A DNA stretch of 31,558 bases from Pseudomonadota bacterium (GCA_023458315.1 JAEXAH010000068.1:1-31558); one strand, 5' to 3'. Shown: positions 1 through 8,597, counted from the first letter of the stretch. A program made the numbers and translations. Notes: generated by a model from the letters alone, not told the origin.

Positions 1-2
1 AT

Positions 3-608
3 GTGGAACAACAGGCCCGCACCGGCGATCCCCTGCCCGCCTTCCTGACCCGCCCGCGCGCCGATTCCCAACCGCGCCCTGGCGCCGCCGCCCCGGTTTC
101 CATCACAGGTACCGGCACCGGCACCGCCACGGTCAAGGACGAGGTGCGGACCAGCGACGGCATCGCCAAGCTGGAACCGGACCTGCCCGCCGACCGCACG
201 GCCAAGGACGAACGCGCCCGCCTGGGCGATATCCTGACCACCGACGGCAAACGGCTGAAGGCCAACGCCTTCACCCTGGTGTTGTTGGACCCCGCCGTGC
301 GCTCGGCCATCCCCAATTCGGAACAGACGGTGCGCATCACCGCCATCCTGGGCACGGTCAACGGTCTGGCGGGCAAAGTGCTGGTGGGCGAATTGGGGCT
401 GCGCCTGGACCAGTTGGCGGTGTTCCTGATGACCGCCCATTCCGCCCTGGGCGAAAAACGCTTCGAAACCGCCTTCGGCATCCCCGGCCGCCCCGATTAC
501 GTCGCCCGCATCGTCGAACGCGCCAAGATCTACAAGATCGGCCAGGACACCCCGCTGCCCGCCATCGCCGAATTCGTGCTGGGCAGCTTCAAGACGGCGG
601 AAACCTGA
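3..608 (+). CDS. Hypothetical protein, possibly 5'-partial
   Basis: An open frame of 201 codons from a GTG at base 3 to TGA at 606-608. The frame is open to the window edge, so the true start may lie upstream; no ribosome binding site can be seen. The first ~50 residues are rich in Pro, Ala and Gly/Thr, with a TGTGTGT run near residue 36, and look disordered. The part after residue ~70 looks folded, with alternating hydrophobic segments and a final helix-rich stretch ending VLGSFKTAET. No signal peptide or membrane segment is evident. I do not recognise the family. Codon use is typical of the neighbouring genes and no better frame covers the region, which supports it being real. Confidence 0.6.
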   Translation: MEQQARTGDPLPAFLTRPRADSQPRPGAAAPVSITGTGTGTATVKDEVRTSDGIAKLEPDLPADRTAKDERARLGDILTTDGKRLKANAFTLVLLDPAVRSAIPNSEQTVRITAILGTVNGLAGKVLVGELGLRLDQLAVFLMTAHSALGEKRFETAFGIPGRPDYVARIVERAKIYKIGQDTPLPAIAEFVLGSFKTAET

Positions 609-652
609 GGGGGGGGGATCCCGCCGTCCGGTGGGAAACGGATAGTCCCGGG

Positions 653-700
653 GTAACACGGATGAAATTTTAAATAATCATCCGTGTTCATCCGTGTTAC
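653..700. repeat. CATCCGTGT tandem and inverted repeat
   Basis: TCATCCGTGT occurs twice in tandem (678-687 and 688-697). The 13-bp GTAACACGGATGA at 653-665 is a perfect inverted copy of 688-700, with an AT-rich loop between. The stretch lies between the ends of the convergent first CDS and ppx and could fold into a hairpin that acts as a bidirectional terminator. From memory, similar 'ATCCGTGTTCATCCGTG' strings recur in many unrelated bacterial genomes. Confidence 0.6.
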
Positions 701-739
701 CTGCGTTCTCTCCACCTGAAAGAGAGCCAGGGCAGACGG

Positions 740-2221
740 CTAAACCTTGCGGAACACCAGATTGTCGCAATCCAGCGCCCGGGCCAGGCGGTCGAACGAG
801 CGGTCGTTCTCGATGGCGAAGGCCGGGTTTCCGGCCGGGACTTCCAGCACCGCCTCGCCCTTGTCGCCGTAAAGCCGGGTCAGGCGCAGCAGGTTGGGGG
901 CACCGCCCGACAGGGTGTGGGCCAGCCGTAATGCCGAGCCGATGATGCGGCAGCGTTGGACACGGGCTTCGTCCAGCAATTGCAGCGCCATCTGGGCGTG
1001 GGGATTGTCGTCCGACCCCTGGTAGCGGTGGAAGATCACATAGGCGATGGCGGCGCGGTCGCGGTGCGGCACGCCCATGAATGGCAGGCGCAGGATGCGC
1101 AGGAACGCCTGTTCGGCACGGTAATCGGGGTGTTCGTTCCAGAAGATGTCCGACACCAGGCAACAGGCGTGGCGCAGGCGGGCCTGATGGGGCGTTTCGG
1201 AGGGGAACAACGGCGCCATCCACGCCATCAATTCGTCGCCATGTTCGGGAAAGCGCGAATTCATCTGCGCCAATTGGCGGCACACCGACAGCAGCGGGTC
1301 CTCGGCCCGCAGCTTCTCCGGCAGGCGGCGATAGAAATTGCCTTCGCGCATGCCGTAGATGGAAAACACCAACTGGTCGGGCTGGGTGGCGCGGATGACC
1401 TTTTCCAGCGTCAGCGCCGCCAGCGGCAGGTTGGCCACCCGCTTCTTCGAGACGCCGGGCACCTTTTCCAGCGACTTCTTGGACTGCGACGACACCAGTT
1501 CGATGATGCGCAACGCCTCGCGCGGGTCGAGGGCGAAATTGTCGAGAACGGTCAGCGGGTGGTGGGTCTGGGCGATACAGATGCGGGCGATGGCGCGCCA
1601 CGCCCCGCCCACCGCGTAAAGATGGCGGCCCTTGCCTTCCTTCAGCCAGGGCACGGCGCGCAGGTGGCGTTCGACGATCTCGGTCGCCTTGGCCTTGTCG
1701 TCGCCCGAGGCTTCCGACAACCGCAGCACGCCCAGCGGCATGGTGACGTGTTCGCCGAAATCGCCGTTCTGCACCGTCACCAGTTCCAGCGAACCGCCGC
1801 CCAGATCGGCGACGATGCCGTCGGCATCGGGGGTGCCGCACAGCACGCCCATGGCTGCCGCCTTGGCTTCCTGGCCGCCGGACAACACCTTGACCTCGAC
1901 CTGGAAGCCCTGCTCGATGGCGCGGACGAAATCCTCGCCGTCCACAGCGTCGCGCACCGCCGCCGTCGCCAGGATGTCCAGCCGCTCCACCTGCATGGCC
2001 CGCGACAGGGCGACGAAGCGCCCCACCGTGGCCACCGCCTGGGCGACGCCCGCCGGGTTCAGGCGGCCGCTGGCCCCCAGCCCTTGGCCCAGGGCGCAGA
2101 CCGCCTTTTCGTTGAACAGCGGCACCGGCACGCGGGCGGCGCCGTCATAGACACACAGGCGGATGGAATTGGAACCGATGTCGACGATGCCCACCGGTTC
2201 CAGGTGACGCTTGATCTTCAT
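740..2221 (-). CDS. ppx: Exopolyphosphatase, Ppx/GppA family
   Basis: 493 residues. Ppx/GppA enzymes hydrolyse terminal phosphate from inorganic polyphosphate (or pppGpp) in the cytoplasm. The N-terminal actin-like ATPase fold shows both signature loops: DIGSNSIRL near residue 16 and DLGGGSLEL near residue 138. The C-terminal ~180 residues form the helical HD-like region found in longer members. ATG start at 2221, only 4 bp after the ppk stop, so the two are almost certainly one transcript with kinase first and phosphatase second. That pairing favours a polyphosphate role over a pure pppGpp role. Stop TAG at 740-742. Confidence 0.92.
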   Translation of the reverse strand: MKIKRHLEPVGIVDIGSNSIRLCVYDGAARVPVPLFNEKAVCALGQGLGASGRLNPAGVAQAVATVGRFVALSRAMQVERLDILATAAVRDAVDGEDFVRAIEQGFQVEVKVLSGGQEAKAAAMGVLCGTPDADGIVADLGGGSLELVTVQNGDFGEHVTMPLGVLRLSEASGDDKAKATEIVERHLRAVPWLKEGKGRHLYAVGGAWRAIARICIAQTHHPLTVLDNFALDPREALRIIELVSSQSKKSLEKVPGVSKKRVANLPLAALTLEKVIRATQPDQLVFSIYGMREGNFYRRLPEKLRAEDPLLSVCRQLAQMNSRFPEHGDELMAWMAPLFPSETPHQARLRHACCLVSDIFWNEHPDYRAEQAFLRILRLPFMGVPHRDRAAIAYVIFHRYQGSDDNPHAQMALQLLDEARVQRCRIIGSALRLAHTLSGGAPNLLRLTRLYGDKGEAVLEVPAGNPAFAIENDRSFDRLARALDCDNLVFRKV

Positions 2222-2225
2222 GCCC

Positions 2226-4370
2226 TCAGAAATCCTTGCCCAGGACCAGCTTGGGCTTGCGGCTCTTTTCCTGGGCGCTGCCCCGTCCCGACAGGCTGGG
2301 ATTGGTCATGAAGTAGGTGTGGGCGTTGAAACCGGCATCGCCGGGCTGGGCGCGGACATAGACGCCGTCGGCACCCAAATTCCAGGTCTGCTCGTTGTCC
2401 TTGAGATTGGCCACCATGATCTGTTCCAGGATCTGGCGATGCACGGTCGGGTTCTCGATGGGCACCAGGGTTTCCACGCGCCAGTCCATGTTGCGCTGCA
2501 TCCAGTCGGCGGACGAGATGAAGATCTTGGCCTGACGCGACGGCAGGCGGGCGCCGTTGCCGAACACGATGATACGCGAATGTTCCAGGAAACGGCCGAC
2601 GATGGACTTGACCCGGATGTTTTCCGACAGGCCGGGCACGCCGGGACGCAGGCAGCAGATGCCGCGGATCACCAGATCCACCTGCACCCCGGCCTGCGAG
2701 GCGCGGTACAGCGCGTCGATCAGCTTGGGATCGACCAGCGAGTTCATCTTGGCCCAGATGGCGGCGGGCTTGCCGTCCTTGGCGTTGGCGATCTCGGTGT
2801 CGATATGGGCCAGCAGCTTCTTTTTCAGGGCCAGCGGCGCGATGGCCAGCTTTTCCATCTGTTCCGGCGTGGCGTAGCCGGTCATGTAGTTGAACGCCTT
2901 GGCCGCGTCCTGGGTCAGTTGCGGATCGCAGGTGAAGAAGCTGAGGTCGGTGTAGACCTTGGCGGTGATCGGGTGATAATTTCCGGTGCCGAAATGCACA
3001 TAGGACACCAGCCCGCCGCCCTCGCGCCGGACCACCAGGCTGATCTTGGCGTGGGTCTTCAGTTCCATGAAGCCGAACACCACCTGGGCGCCCGCCGCCT
3101 CCAGGTCGCGGGCCCAGCGGATGTTGGCTTCCTCGTCGAAGCGGGCCTTCAGTTCCACCATGGCGGTGACGGATTTGCCCGCCTCGGCCGCCTCGACCAG
3201 CGCCTTGACGATGGGGCTGTCCTTGGAGGTGCGGTACAGCGTCTGCTTGATGGCCACCACGTTGGGGTCGCGCGCCGCCTGACGGATGAACTGCACCACC
3301 ACGTCGAAGCTTTCGAACGGGTGATGGACCACGATGTCCTTCTTGCGGATGGCGGCGAAGCAATCGCCGCCGAAATCGCGCACCCGTTCGGGGAAGCGGG
3401 CGTTGTAGGGCGGGAACAGCAGGTCCGGGCGTTCGTCGGTAATGATCTGCTTGGTGTCCACCAGGCCGATCGACGATTCGAACTCGTACACGTCGTCGGC
3501 GGCGACGTGCATCTCGGCGATGACCAGTTGCTTCAACTCTTCGGGGATGTTGGTGTTGAAGGTCAGCCGGATGACGTGGCCGCGGCGGCGGCGCTTCAGC
3601 GCGCTTTCGAACACGCGCACCAGATCCTCGGCCTCTTCGTCGATGTCCATTTCCGAATCGCGGATCACCCGGAACATGCCGTGGCCTTCCATGCGGAAGC
3701 CGGGGAACAGCTTGTGCATGAACAGGATGACCATGTTTTCCAGCGGCAGGAAGCGGATGGCCTCGCCGGGCAGGCGGATGAAACGCTCGATCTGCTGCGG
3801 CAGCGGCACCAGGGCGCGCAGCACCTCGCCGTCATCCAGGCGGAACAGGTGCAGCACCAGGGCGATGCCAGCATTGGGGATGAACGGGAACGGGTGCGCC
3901 GGGTCGATGGCCAGCGGCGTCAGCACCGGGAAGATGTGTTCCATGAAGCGGGTTTCCAGCCACTTCATGTCGTCCTTGGTCAGTTCGTCGGCATCGATGA
4001 CGGCGATGCCGACCTCGCGCAATTCGCTTTTCAGTTCGCCCCAGCAGCGCTTTTGCGCGCTCAGCAGCTCGCTGGCCTCGCGGTTGATGGCGGCCAATTG
4101 CTGGGCCGGGGTCAGGCCGTCCTCGGACGTGGTCATGACGCCCGCGTCCACCTGACCCTTCAGACCGGCGACGCGCACCATGTAGAACTCGTCCAGGTTG
4201 GACGCCGAGATGGACAGGAAGCGCAGACGCTCCAGCAGCGGGTGGCGCGGGTTGAACGCCTCCTCGATGACCCGAAGGTTGAAGGCCAGCCAGGACAGCT
4301 CGCGGTTGATGAAGCGGTCCTTGGACTCAAGGTCGATCACGGGGGTCTCGACGGGCTGCGGATTTGTCAC
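2226..4370 (-). CDS. ppk: Polyphosphate kinase 1
   Basis: 714 residues, full length for PPK1, which reversibly transfers the gamma-phosphate of ATP onto polyphosphate. The order is N-terminal domain with NRELSWLAFN near residue 22, head domain, then two phospholipase-D-like catalytic domains. The autophosphorylated histidine is H440 in KTHAKI, and the second catalytic histidine is H597 in FLEHSR. The start is GTG (4368-4370) preceded by GGAG at a spacing of 8. It is the first gene of ppk-ppx. A sigma70-like promoter sits 40-70 bp upstream. Confidence 0.96.
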   Translation of the reverse strand: MTNPQPVETPVIDLESKDRFINRELSWLAFNLRVIEEAFNPRHPLLERLRFLSISASNLDEFYMVRVAGLKGQVDAGVMTTSEDGLTPAQQLAAINREASELLSAQKRCWGELKSELREVGIAVIDADELTKDDMKWLETRFMEHIFPVLTPLAIDPAHPFPFIPNAGIALVLHLFRLDDGEVLRALVPLPQQIERFIRLPGEAIRFLPLENMVILFMHKLFPGFRMEGHGMFRVIRDSEMDIDEEAEDLVRVFESALKRRRRGHVIRLTFNTNIPEELKQLVIAEMHVAADDVYEFESSIGLVDTKQIITDERPDLLFPPYNARFPERVRDFGGDCFAAIRKKDIVVHHPFESFDVVVQFIRQAARDPNVVAIKQTLYRTSKDSPIVKALVEAAEAGKSVTAMVELKARFDEEANIRWARDLEAAGAQVVFGFMELKTHAKISLVVRREGGGLVSYVHFGTGNYHPITAKVYTDLSFFTCDPQLTQDAAKAFNYMTGYATPEQMEKLAIAPLALKKKLLAHIDTEIANAKDGKPAAIWAKMNSLVDPKLIDALYRASQAGVQVDLVIRGICCLRPGVPGLSENIRVKSIVGRFLEHSRIIVFGNGARLPSRQAKIFISSADWMQRNMDWRVETLVPIENPTVHRQILEQIMVANLKDNEQTWNLGADGVYVRAQPGDAGFNAHTYFMTNPSLSGRGSAQEKSRKPKLVLGKDF

Positions 4371-4412
4371 GGATGTTTCTCCGAATGGGGTGCGCGTTCG
4401 TCGCTTCCCTCC

Positions 4413-4441
4413 TTTATATAGTCTTGGACGGGTCGTGTCAT
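4413..4441 (-). promoter_or_regulatory. Sigma70-like promoter for ppk-ppx
   Basis: Read on the minus strand: -35 ATGACA (4436-4441), a 17-bp spacer, and -10 TATAAA (4413-4418). Each hexamer matches the consensus at 5 of 6 positions. It sits in the 90-bp divergent gap between ppk and sixA and predicts a transcript start near 4406. No PhoB box was recognised. Confidence 0.6.
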
Positions 4442-4460
4442 GGCCGGGAGGATTACGGAA

Positions 4461-4976
4461 ATGCGACAGATATTCCTACTGCGCCACGCCAAATCCAGTT
4501 GGGCCGAGGAAGGGCTGGACGATTTCGACCGGCCGCTCAACAGCCGGGGACGGCGGGCCGCCAAGGCGTTGCAGGGATTCCTGCACCAACAGGAAATTCG
4601 TCCGTCCCTGGTCCTCTGTTCCGCCGCCCAGCGCACCAGCGAGACTTACGACATACTCGAACCGGCCCTCGAGGGTATCCCGCTGAGCATGGAATCGGAA
4701 TTGTACGAGGCCACCCGCCACGATCTGCTGGCGCGGCTGCGGCGGTTGGACGACCATCTGGGCAGCGTGCTGGTGATCGGCCACAACCCCGGGCTCGAGC
4801 GGCTGACCGCCGCGCTGTGCGCCGGGCATGGCGATGCCGGGGCGCTGGAACGGCTGGGCGAGAAATATCCCACCGGCACCCTGGCCATCCTGCAAACCGA
4901 CATCGCCACCTGGAAGGCGCTGGAGGACGCAAGCTGCCGTCTGGCCGCCTTTATCCGTCCCGCCGATCTGGAGTGA
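4461..4976 (+). CDS. sixA: SixA-type phosphohistidine phosphatase
   Basis: 171 residues of the histidine phosphatase (phosphoglycerate-mutase-like) superfamily. The catalytic LLRHAKSSW motif carries the nucleophile H9, and the second active-site histidine is H108 in VIGHNPGLE. SixA removes phosphate from HPt or PTS-Ntr histidines; the exact target here is unknown. An in-frame ATG exists at 4440, but the ATG at 4461 has GGGAGG at the right distance and begins directly with the family's N-terminus, so it is preferred. Divergent from ppk and convergent with the PepSY-like gene, with a 1-bp gap between stops. Confidence 0.85.
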   Translation: MRQIFLLRHAKSSWAEEGLDDFDRPLNSRGRRAAKALQGFLHQQEIRPSLVLCSAAQRTSETYDILEPALEGIPLSMESELYEATRHDLLARLRRLDDHLGSVLVIGHNPGLERLTAALCAGHGDAGALERLGEKYPTGTLAILQTDIATWKALEDASCRLAAFIRPADLE

Positions 4977-4977
4977 C

Positions 4978-5418
4978 TTACTCCACCGCACCGGTGGTTC
5001 CGTCCACCGCGACCTTGCGCACCCGGCCCTGGTCGTCGGCGGCCTCGACCAGCCAGTGGCCGCGCTTGTATTCCAGTTCGCGCAGATCCCAATAGCCGGT
5101 TCCCGCCGCCGTCACCATGGCTTCGACGGCGCCGACGCGCGGGCTGTCGGTCTCGGCGCGGCGGGGCTTGGCATGGCTGTAGGCGTCGGTCAGGTCGGCG
5201 GTGCGGGCGTCCACCCCCACCTTGACGATGGAACCGTCGGTGGCGACGACGCGGGCTTCATAGCCGCCGCCCTCGGCCTCGAGCGAGCGCAGTTCCAGGC
5301 CATCGGCCGCCAGCTTGTGCACCAGATAGGCGGCGGGCAGCGGTGCCTGCTCTTGCGCCAGGGCGGGGGTGGCGACGGTGATGGCGGCGATGGCGGACAG
5401 AATGGACAGGGTCTTCAT
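4978..5418 (-). CDS. Secreted PepSY-like domain protein
   Basis: 146 residues with a clear signal peptide (MKTLSILSAIAAI, cleavage expected after ALA at 19-21). The mature part looks like two PepSY-type alpha-beta repeats: residues ~24-70 (LVHKLAADGLELRSLEAEGG then YEARVVATDGSIVKV) and ~90-146 (EAMVTAAGTGYWDLREL then WLVEAADDQGRVRKV). PepSY domains are periplasmic modules thought to inhibit or bind other proteins; the partner here is unknown. ATG start with GGAGG just upstream on the minus strand. The protein stays small and periplasmic with no membrane anchor. Confidence 0.75.
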   Translation of the reverse strand: MKTLSILSAIAAITVATPALAQEQAPLPAAYLVHKLAADGLELRSLEAEGGGYEARVVATDGSIVKVGVDARTADLTDAYSHAKPRRAETDSPRVGAVEAMVTAAGTGYWDLRELEYKRGHWLVEAADDQGRVRKVAVDGTTGAVE

Positions 5419-5476
5419 GGCAACCTCCTGAGGGATCGTGTTGCCAGAAACAATGCGCCAACCGCCATGAGCCCAC

Positions 5477-5495
5477 CCTGAACGCCGCGTTCAGG
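5477..5495 (-). terminator. Hairpin downstream of hda
   Basis: CCTGAACG (5477-5484) pairs perfectly with CGTTCAGG (5488-5495) around a 3-nt loop, 12 bp beyond the hda stop. There is no U-run, so it may be a Rho-type or processing hairpin. Confidence 0.4.
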
Positions 5496-5507
5496 CGCGG
5501 TTCAGGT

Positions 5508-6212
5508 TCAGAACAGATCGCCCTGGCGCTCGTCGCGCTCGAGCTTTTCCAGCACGGCGCGGGCCAACGGCACCGAAATGGCGCGGCGCCGCGCCAGCGA
5601 GGCGTTGTCCAGCGCCTCGACCACCTGGCGGGCGGCGGCGAAGCTGCGTTCCATGCGGCCCAGGATGTACGTCACCACGTCCTCGCCCACCCGCAACTGA
5701 CGGTCGGCGAATTGCTTGACCAGGATGGCGGCCAGCAGCGCGTCGTCGGGGGCGCCGATCCCCACCGCCGGAGTCGCCGCCAGCCGCGACGCCAGATCGG
5801 GCAGGCGGATGCGCAGCCGCGCGGGCGCGGTGCGCCCGGCCAGAACCAGCCAGCGTCCGGTTTCCTTGGTCAGATTCCACAGGTGGAACAGCGCCGTCTC
5901 GTCGGCCAGATTGTCCAGGTCGTCCACCATGACCACGCTGGCATGCACCACCAGCTTGGGCACCGCCTCGACGGTGACGGCGCCGCCATGGGTGCCCACC
6001 ACCTGCCCCAGCCCGTGATGCGAGGCGAAGGCGGCCAGCAGGTGCGACTTGCCCGAGCCGGGCGGCCCGAACACCGCCAGGGCATGGGCGGGCCAGTCCG
6101 GCCAGCGTTCCAGCCAGGCCACCGCCTCGGCGTTGCAAGGCGCCACCAGGAAATCATCGCGTCCCAAAGCGGGCTTGTGGCCCAGATCAAGCGCCAGTTG
6201 GCTTTCGCTCAT
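5508..6212 (-). CDS. hda: DnaA-related regulator Hda (HdaA)
   Basis: 234 residues. Hda is a DnaA-like AAA+ protein without the DNA-binding domain; bound to the sliding clamp, it stimulates ATP hydrolysis by DnaA and so limits re-initiation. Walker A is GPPGSGKS at residues 49-56 and Walker B is VVMVDDLD at 93-100. A sensor-1/arginine-finger region (RLPDLASRL) and a sensor-2-like MERSFAAARQVV follow. The N-terminus contains the clamp-binding-like QLALDL at 5-10. The extreme C-terminus, QGDLF, also fits the clamp consensus. The frame runs further upstream, but the ATG at 6212 overlaps the AI-2E gene's stop by 4 bp (ATGA) and gives the family length. Confidence 0.9.
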   Translation of the reverse strand: MSESQLALDLGHKPALGRDDFLVAPCNAEAVAWLERWPDWPAHALAVFGPPGSGKSHLLAAFASHHGLGQVVGTHGGAVTVEAVPKLVVHASVVMVDDLDNLADETALFHLWNLTKETGRWLVLAGRTAPARLRIRLPDLASRLAATPAVGIGAPDDALLAAILVKQFADRQLRVGEDVVTYILGRMERSFAAARQVVEALDNASLARRRAISVPLARAVLEKLERDERQGDLF

Positions 6213-7273
6213 TGCGGCCCGTGTCCGTGATACAGCGGGCTGGAGAGATAACGCCCCAGCGCGAACCGCACAAGCACCCCGATCACCGCCGCCAGCGGCA
6301 CCGCCAGCAGCAGGCCGACAAAGCCGAACAGGGCAGCGAAGGCCAGCAGGGCGAACATGATCCACACCGGATGCAGCCCCACCTTGTCGCCCACCAGCTT
6401 GGGCGTCAGGAAATTGCCTTCGGCCACCTGCCCCACGGCGAACACCACCGCCACCAGCACCGGCAGATGCCAGTCGGCGCCCTGGGCCAGCGCCAGCCCC
6501 ATGCCGGTGACGAACCCGGCGATCGAGCCAAGATAGGGCACGAACGACAACAGCCCCGCCGACAAACCGATCACCAGCCCCAAATCCAGCCCCACCGCCG
6601 ACAGGCCCAGGCCGTAGATCAGCCCAAGGCACAGGCACACCGTGGCCTGACCACGGATGAACCCGGCCAGAGTGCGGTTGATCTCGCGCAATTGGGCGCG
6701 GATGGTGTCGGCATGGTCGCGCGGCAACCAGGAATCCACCCGGGACACCATCTTGTCCCAGTCGCGCAGCAGATAGAACGTCACCACCGGGGTGATGAAC
6801 ACCAGCGACAGCAGGTTGAACACCGCCAACGAGCCGGTCAGCACGCCGCGCACCGCTCCCAGCACCCACGACGCCGCCGTTCCGGCATATTCCCCGGCGG
6901 AAGAGCGCAGCTTCTCGATGTCGCGCGGGCTGAGCCGCCGCTTGACCTCGACCAGCAACGGCTGAAGCCGTTCGTTCAGGGTGTCCACATAGCCGGGGAT
7001 CTTCTGGACGAAGGCCACCACCTGATGTTCCAGGATCGGCACCAGCACCAGCAGCGCCACCACCACCACCAGGAAGAACCCGGCGGTGATCAGCGAGGTG
7101 GCGGCCAGCCGCGACAATCCCGCCCGCTCCAGCCGGTCGGCCAGCGGGTCCAGGAAATAGGCCACCGCCATGCCCGCCACGAAGGGCAGCAGCATGCCGC
7201 GCAGCACGTACAGCAGCGCCAGCAGAACGGCCAGCCCGATCAGCCAGAAACGATAGCGTTGCGCCGAGGTCAT
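6209..7273 (-). CDS. AI-2E family transporter (PerM/YdiK-like)
   Basis: 354 residues, inner membrane. The pattern is the family's: two N-terminal membrane helices (residues ~9-28, ~62-85), a central soluble stretch with amphipathic helices (~90-150), then about five more membrane helices with a glycine-rich segment (LSFVPYLGSIAGF near 235). Members export small molecules or ions; the AI-2 label comes from one paralogue and does not establish the substrate. ATG start. Its stop overlaps hda's start by 4 bp, so the pair is translationally coupled, an association also seen in other alphaproteobacteria as far as I recall. Confidence 0.87.
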   Translation of the reverse strand: MTSAQRYRFWLIGLAVLLALLYVLRGMLLPFVAGMAVAYFLDPLADRLERAGLSRLAATSLITAGFFLVVVVALLVLVPILEHQVVAFVQKIPGYVDTLNERLQPLLVEVKRRLSPRDIEKLRSSAGEYAGTAASWVLGAVRGVLTGSLAVFNLLSLVFITPVVTFYLLRDWDKMVSRVDSWLPRDHADTIRAQLREINRTLAGFIRGQATVCLCLGLIYGLGLSAVGLDLGLVIGLSAGLLSFVPYLGSIAGFVTGMGLALAQGADWHLPVLVAVVFAVGQVAEGNFLTPKLVGDKVGLHPVWIMFALLAFAALFGFVGLLLAVPLAAVIGVLVRFALGRYLSSPLYHGHGPQ

Positions 7274-7325
7274 GGTCGTTTCCCCAAGAAACAGTTCGTC
7301 ACGGAATTGCGGGAAATTTCCTATC

Positions 7326-7433
7326 CGTCATGGCCGGGCTTGACCCGGCCATCCACGTTTATCCGCCGCACCATATGAAAACAATGTGCCAGATGGCGCC
7401 GCGTGGATGCCCGGATCAAGTCCGGGCATGACG
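7326..7433. repeat. Composite palindromic repeat, copy 1
   Basis: Two 32-bp units (7326-7357 and 7402-7433) in inverted orientation, separated by 44 bp. Each unit is itself a hairpin: CATGGCCGGG / CCCGGCCAT and ATGCCCGGA / TCCGGGCAT, flanked by CGT and CCACG. It fills most of the gap between the DUF2066 gene's 3' end and the AI-2E gene's start. The second copy is at 12275-12370 in the opposite orientation. This is a REP/BIME-like arrangement. Confidence 0.85.
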
Positions 7434-7464
7434 GCTGAAGCTCCGTCAAGCCCATAAGAAATGC

Positions 7465-8550
7465 CTATTTGCCCGCGACGCGCAGCAGCCAGAAGCCCTC
7501 GGCCTGCTCCAGCCGCAGCCCGGCATGGGCCAGGGCGGCGGCCACCTGTTCCTGTTCGCCCACCGTGTGCAGCACCAGCGCCGCCTCGGTCTTGGACAGG
7601 CTGACCAGTTCCCAGCGCCGCACCTGGGCGACGCGCCCCAGGCGGTCGCGCAGCGCCAGCCATTCCTCGAACCCGCCCAGCGGCGCCAGCACCGACAGGG
7701 TGCCCGCATGGTCGAAGGACAGCAGGTTCGGCTGCTTGAACACCGTGTCGATACCGCGATCGATGTCGCGCACCACGCGGGCCAGCAGGGCGTCCAGGGT
7801 TTCGCCGTCATTCAGGCTGTAGGAAATGTTCTCGAACGGACGCGGCGCGCCGGGGGTGGCGATCAGCGAAACGTCGATGCCCTTGCCGTTGGCGCTGGGC
7901 GTCGCCACCGCCACCAGCACGTCGGCGGTACGCCAACGCGCCCCCAGCGCCTGCAACGCCGTCGGGTTTCCGGCCAGCGCCTGTTCCACCGGCAGGGTTT
8001 GCAGGTCGGTCAGGTCGCCGGTGGGCACCACGATGGGCACCAGCCCGCCGCCGCCCAGGCCGTTCCACGCCGCCCGCCACGGATTGGGATCGTCCCACAG
8101 CACCGGGCGGCCGCCCGTCGGCTTGAACACCGGCGCCACCACCAGCACGCGGTTGCGCGGCTCGGCATAGGCGATGCCCGCGCCCTGCAACAGCTTGCGC
8201 ACCGCCGCCGGGTTGAAGCGCACCGACAGGGTGGCGATGTAGCGCACCGACGACGACCGTTCCTGTTCGACGCTGAAATCGCGCACGTACTGGGTGCCGT
8301 CGGCCTTGGGCAGACGGGGGTGGTCGGCGGGCTGGGTCAGCCGCTCCAGCAGCATGCGGAAGGCGCGGTTCTGGCCCTCGGCGATGGCCTGATCCTTGGC
8401 CACCTGGGTATTGGCGGCGGTCACGTCCACCTCGATGCCGCGCACGGAAAAGGCGTCGCCCACCGCCTGGGCGGCGGCGGGGTGCCCCCCCAGAAGGGCC
8501 AGCGCCACCATGGACAACAGCCATGCGCGGAGGAAACGGAGAGAAAGCAT
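7465..8550 (-). CDS. DUF2066 domain secreted protein
   Basis: 361 residues with a signal peptide (LLSMVALALLGG, cleavage expected after AAA near residue 27). The mature protein matches my recollection of DUF2066: an N-terminal FSVRGIEVDVTA stretch, an AIAEGQNRAFRMLLERL helix, then LVVAPVF and DVLVAVATPS strands. Function is unknown; the family is periplasmic and often sits beside purM, perM and hda. A frame continuing far upstream is spurious: everything 5' of 8550 is antisense to purM, purN and the chemoreceptor. The ATG at 8550 is chosen because it begins the signal peptide, though its ribosome binding site is poor. Confidence 0.8.
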   Translation of the reverse strand: MLSLRFLRAWLLSMVALALLGGHPAAAQAVGDAFSVRGIEVDVTAANTQVAKDQAIAEGQNRAFRMLLERLTQPADHPRLPKADGTQYVRDFSVEQERSSSVRYIATLSVRFNPAAVRKLLQGAGIAYAEPRNRVLVVAPVFKPTGGRPVLWDDPNPWRAAWNGLGGGGLVPIVVPTGDLTDLQTLPVEQALAGNPTALQALGARWRTADVLVAVATPSANGKGIDVSLIATPGAPRPFENISYSLNDGETLDALLARVVRDIDRGIDTVFKQPNLLSFDHAGTLSVLAPLGGFEEWLALRDRLGRVAQVRRWELVSLSKTEAALVLHTVGEQEQVAAALAHAGLRLEQAEGFWLLRVAGK

Positions 8551-8597
8551 TGAAAACCGTCCGGGTTGGAGTATCTTCGGCCCGCCCGAGGCTATGA

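Noticed and set aside
2211..4421. Plus-strand 736-codon frame over ppk
   Set aside because: Shadow of ppk: no domain is recognisable, while the opposite strand encodes a complete PPK1.
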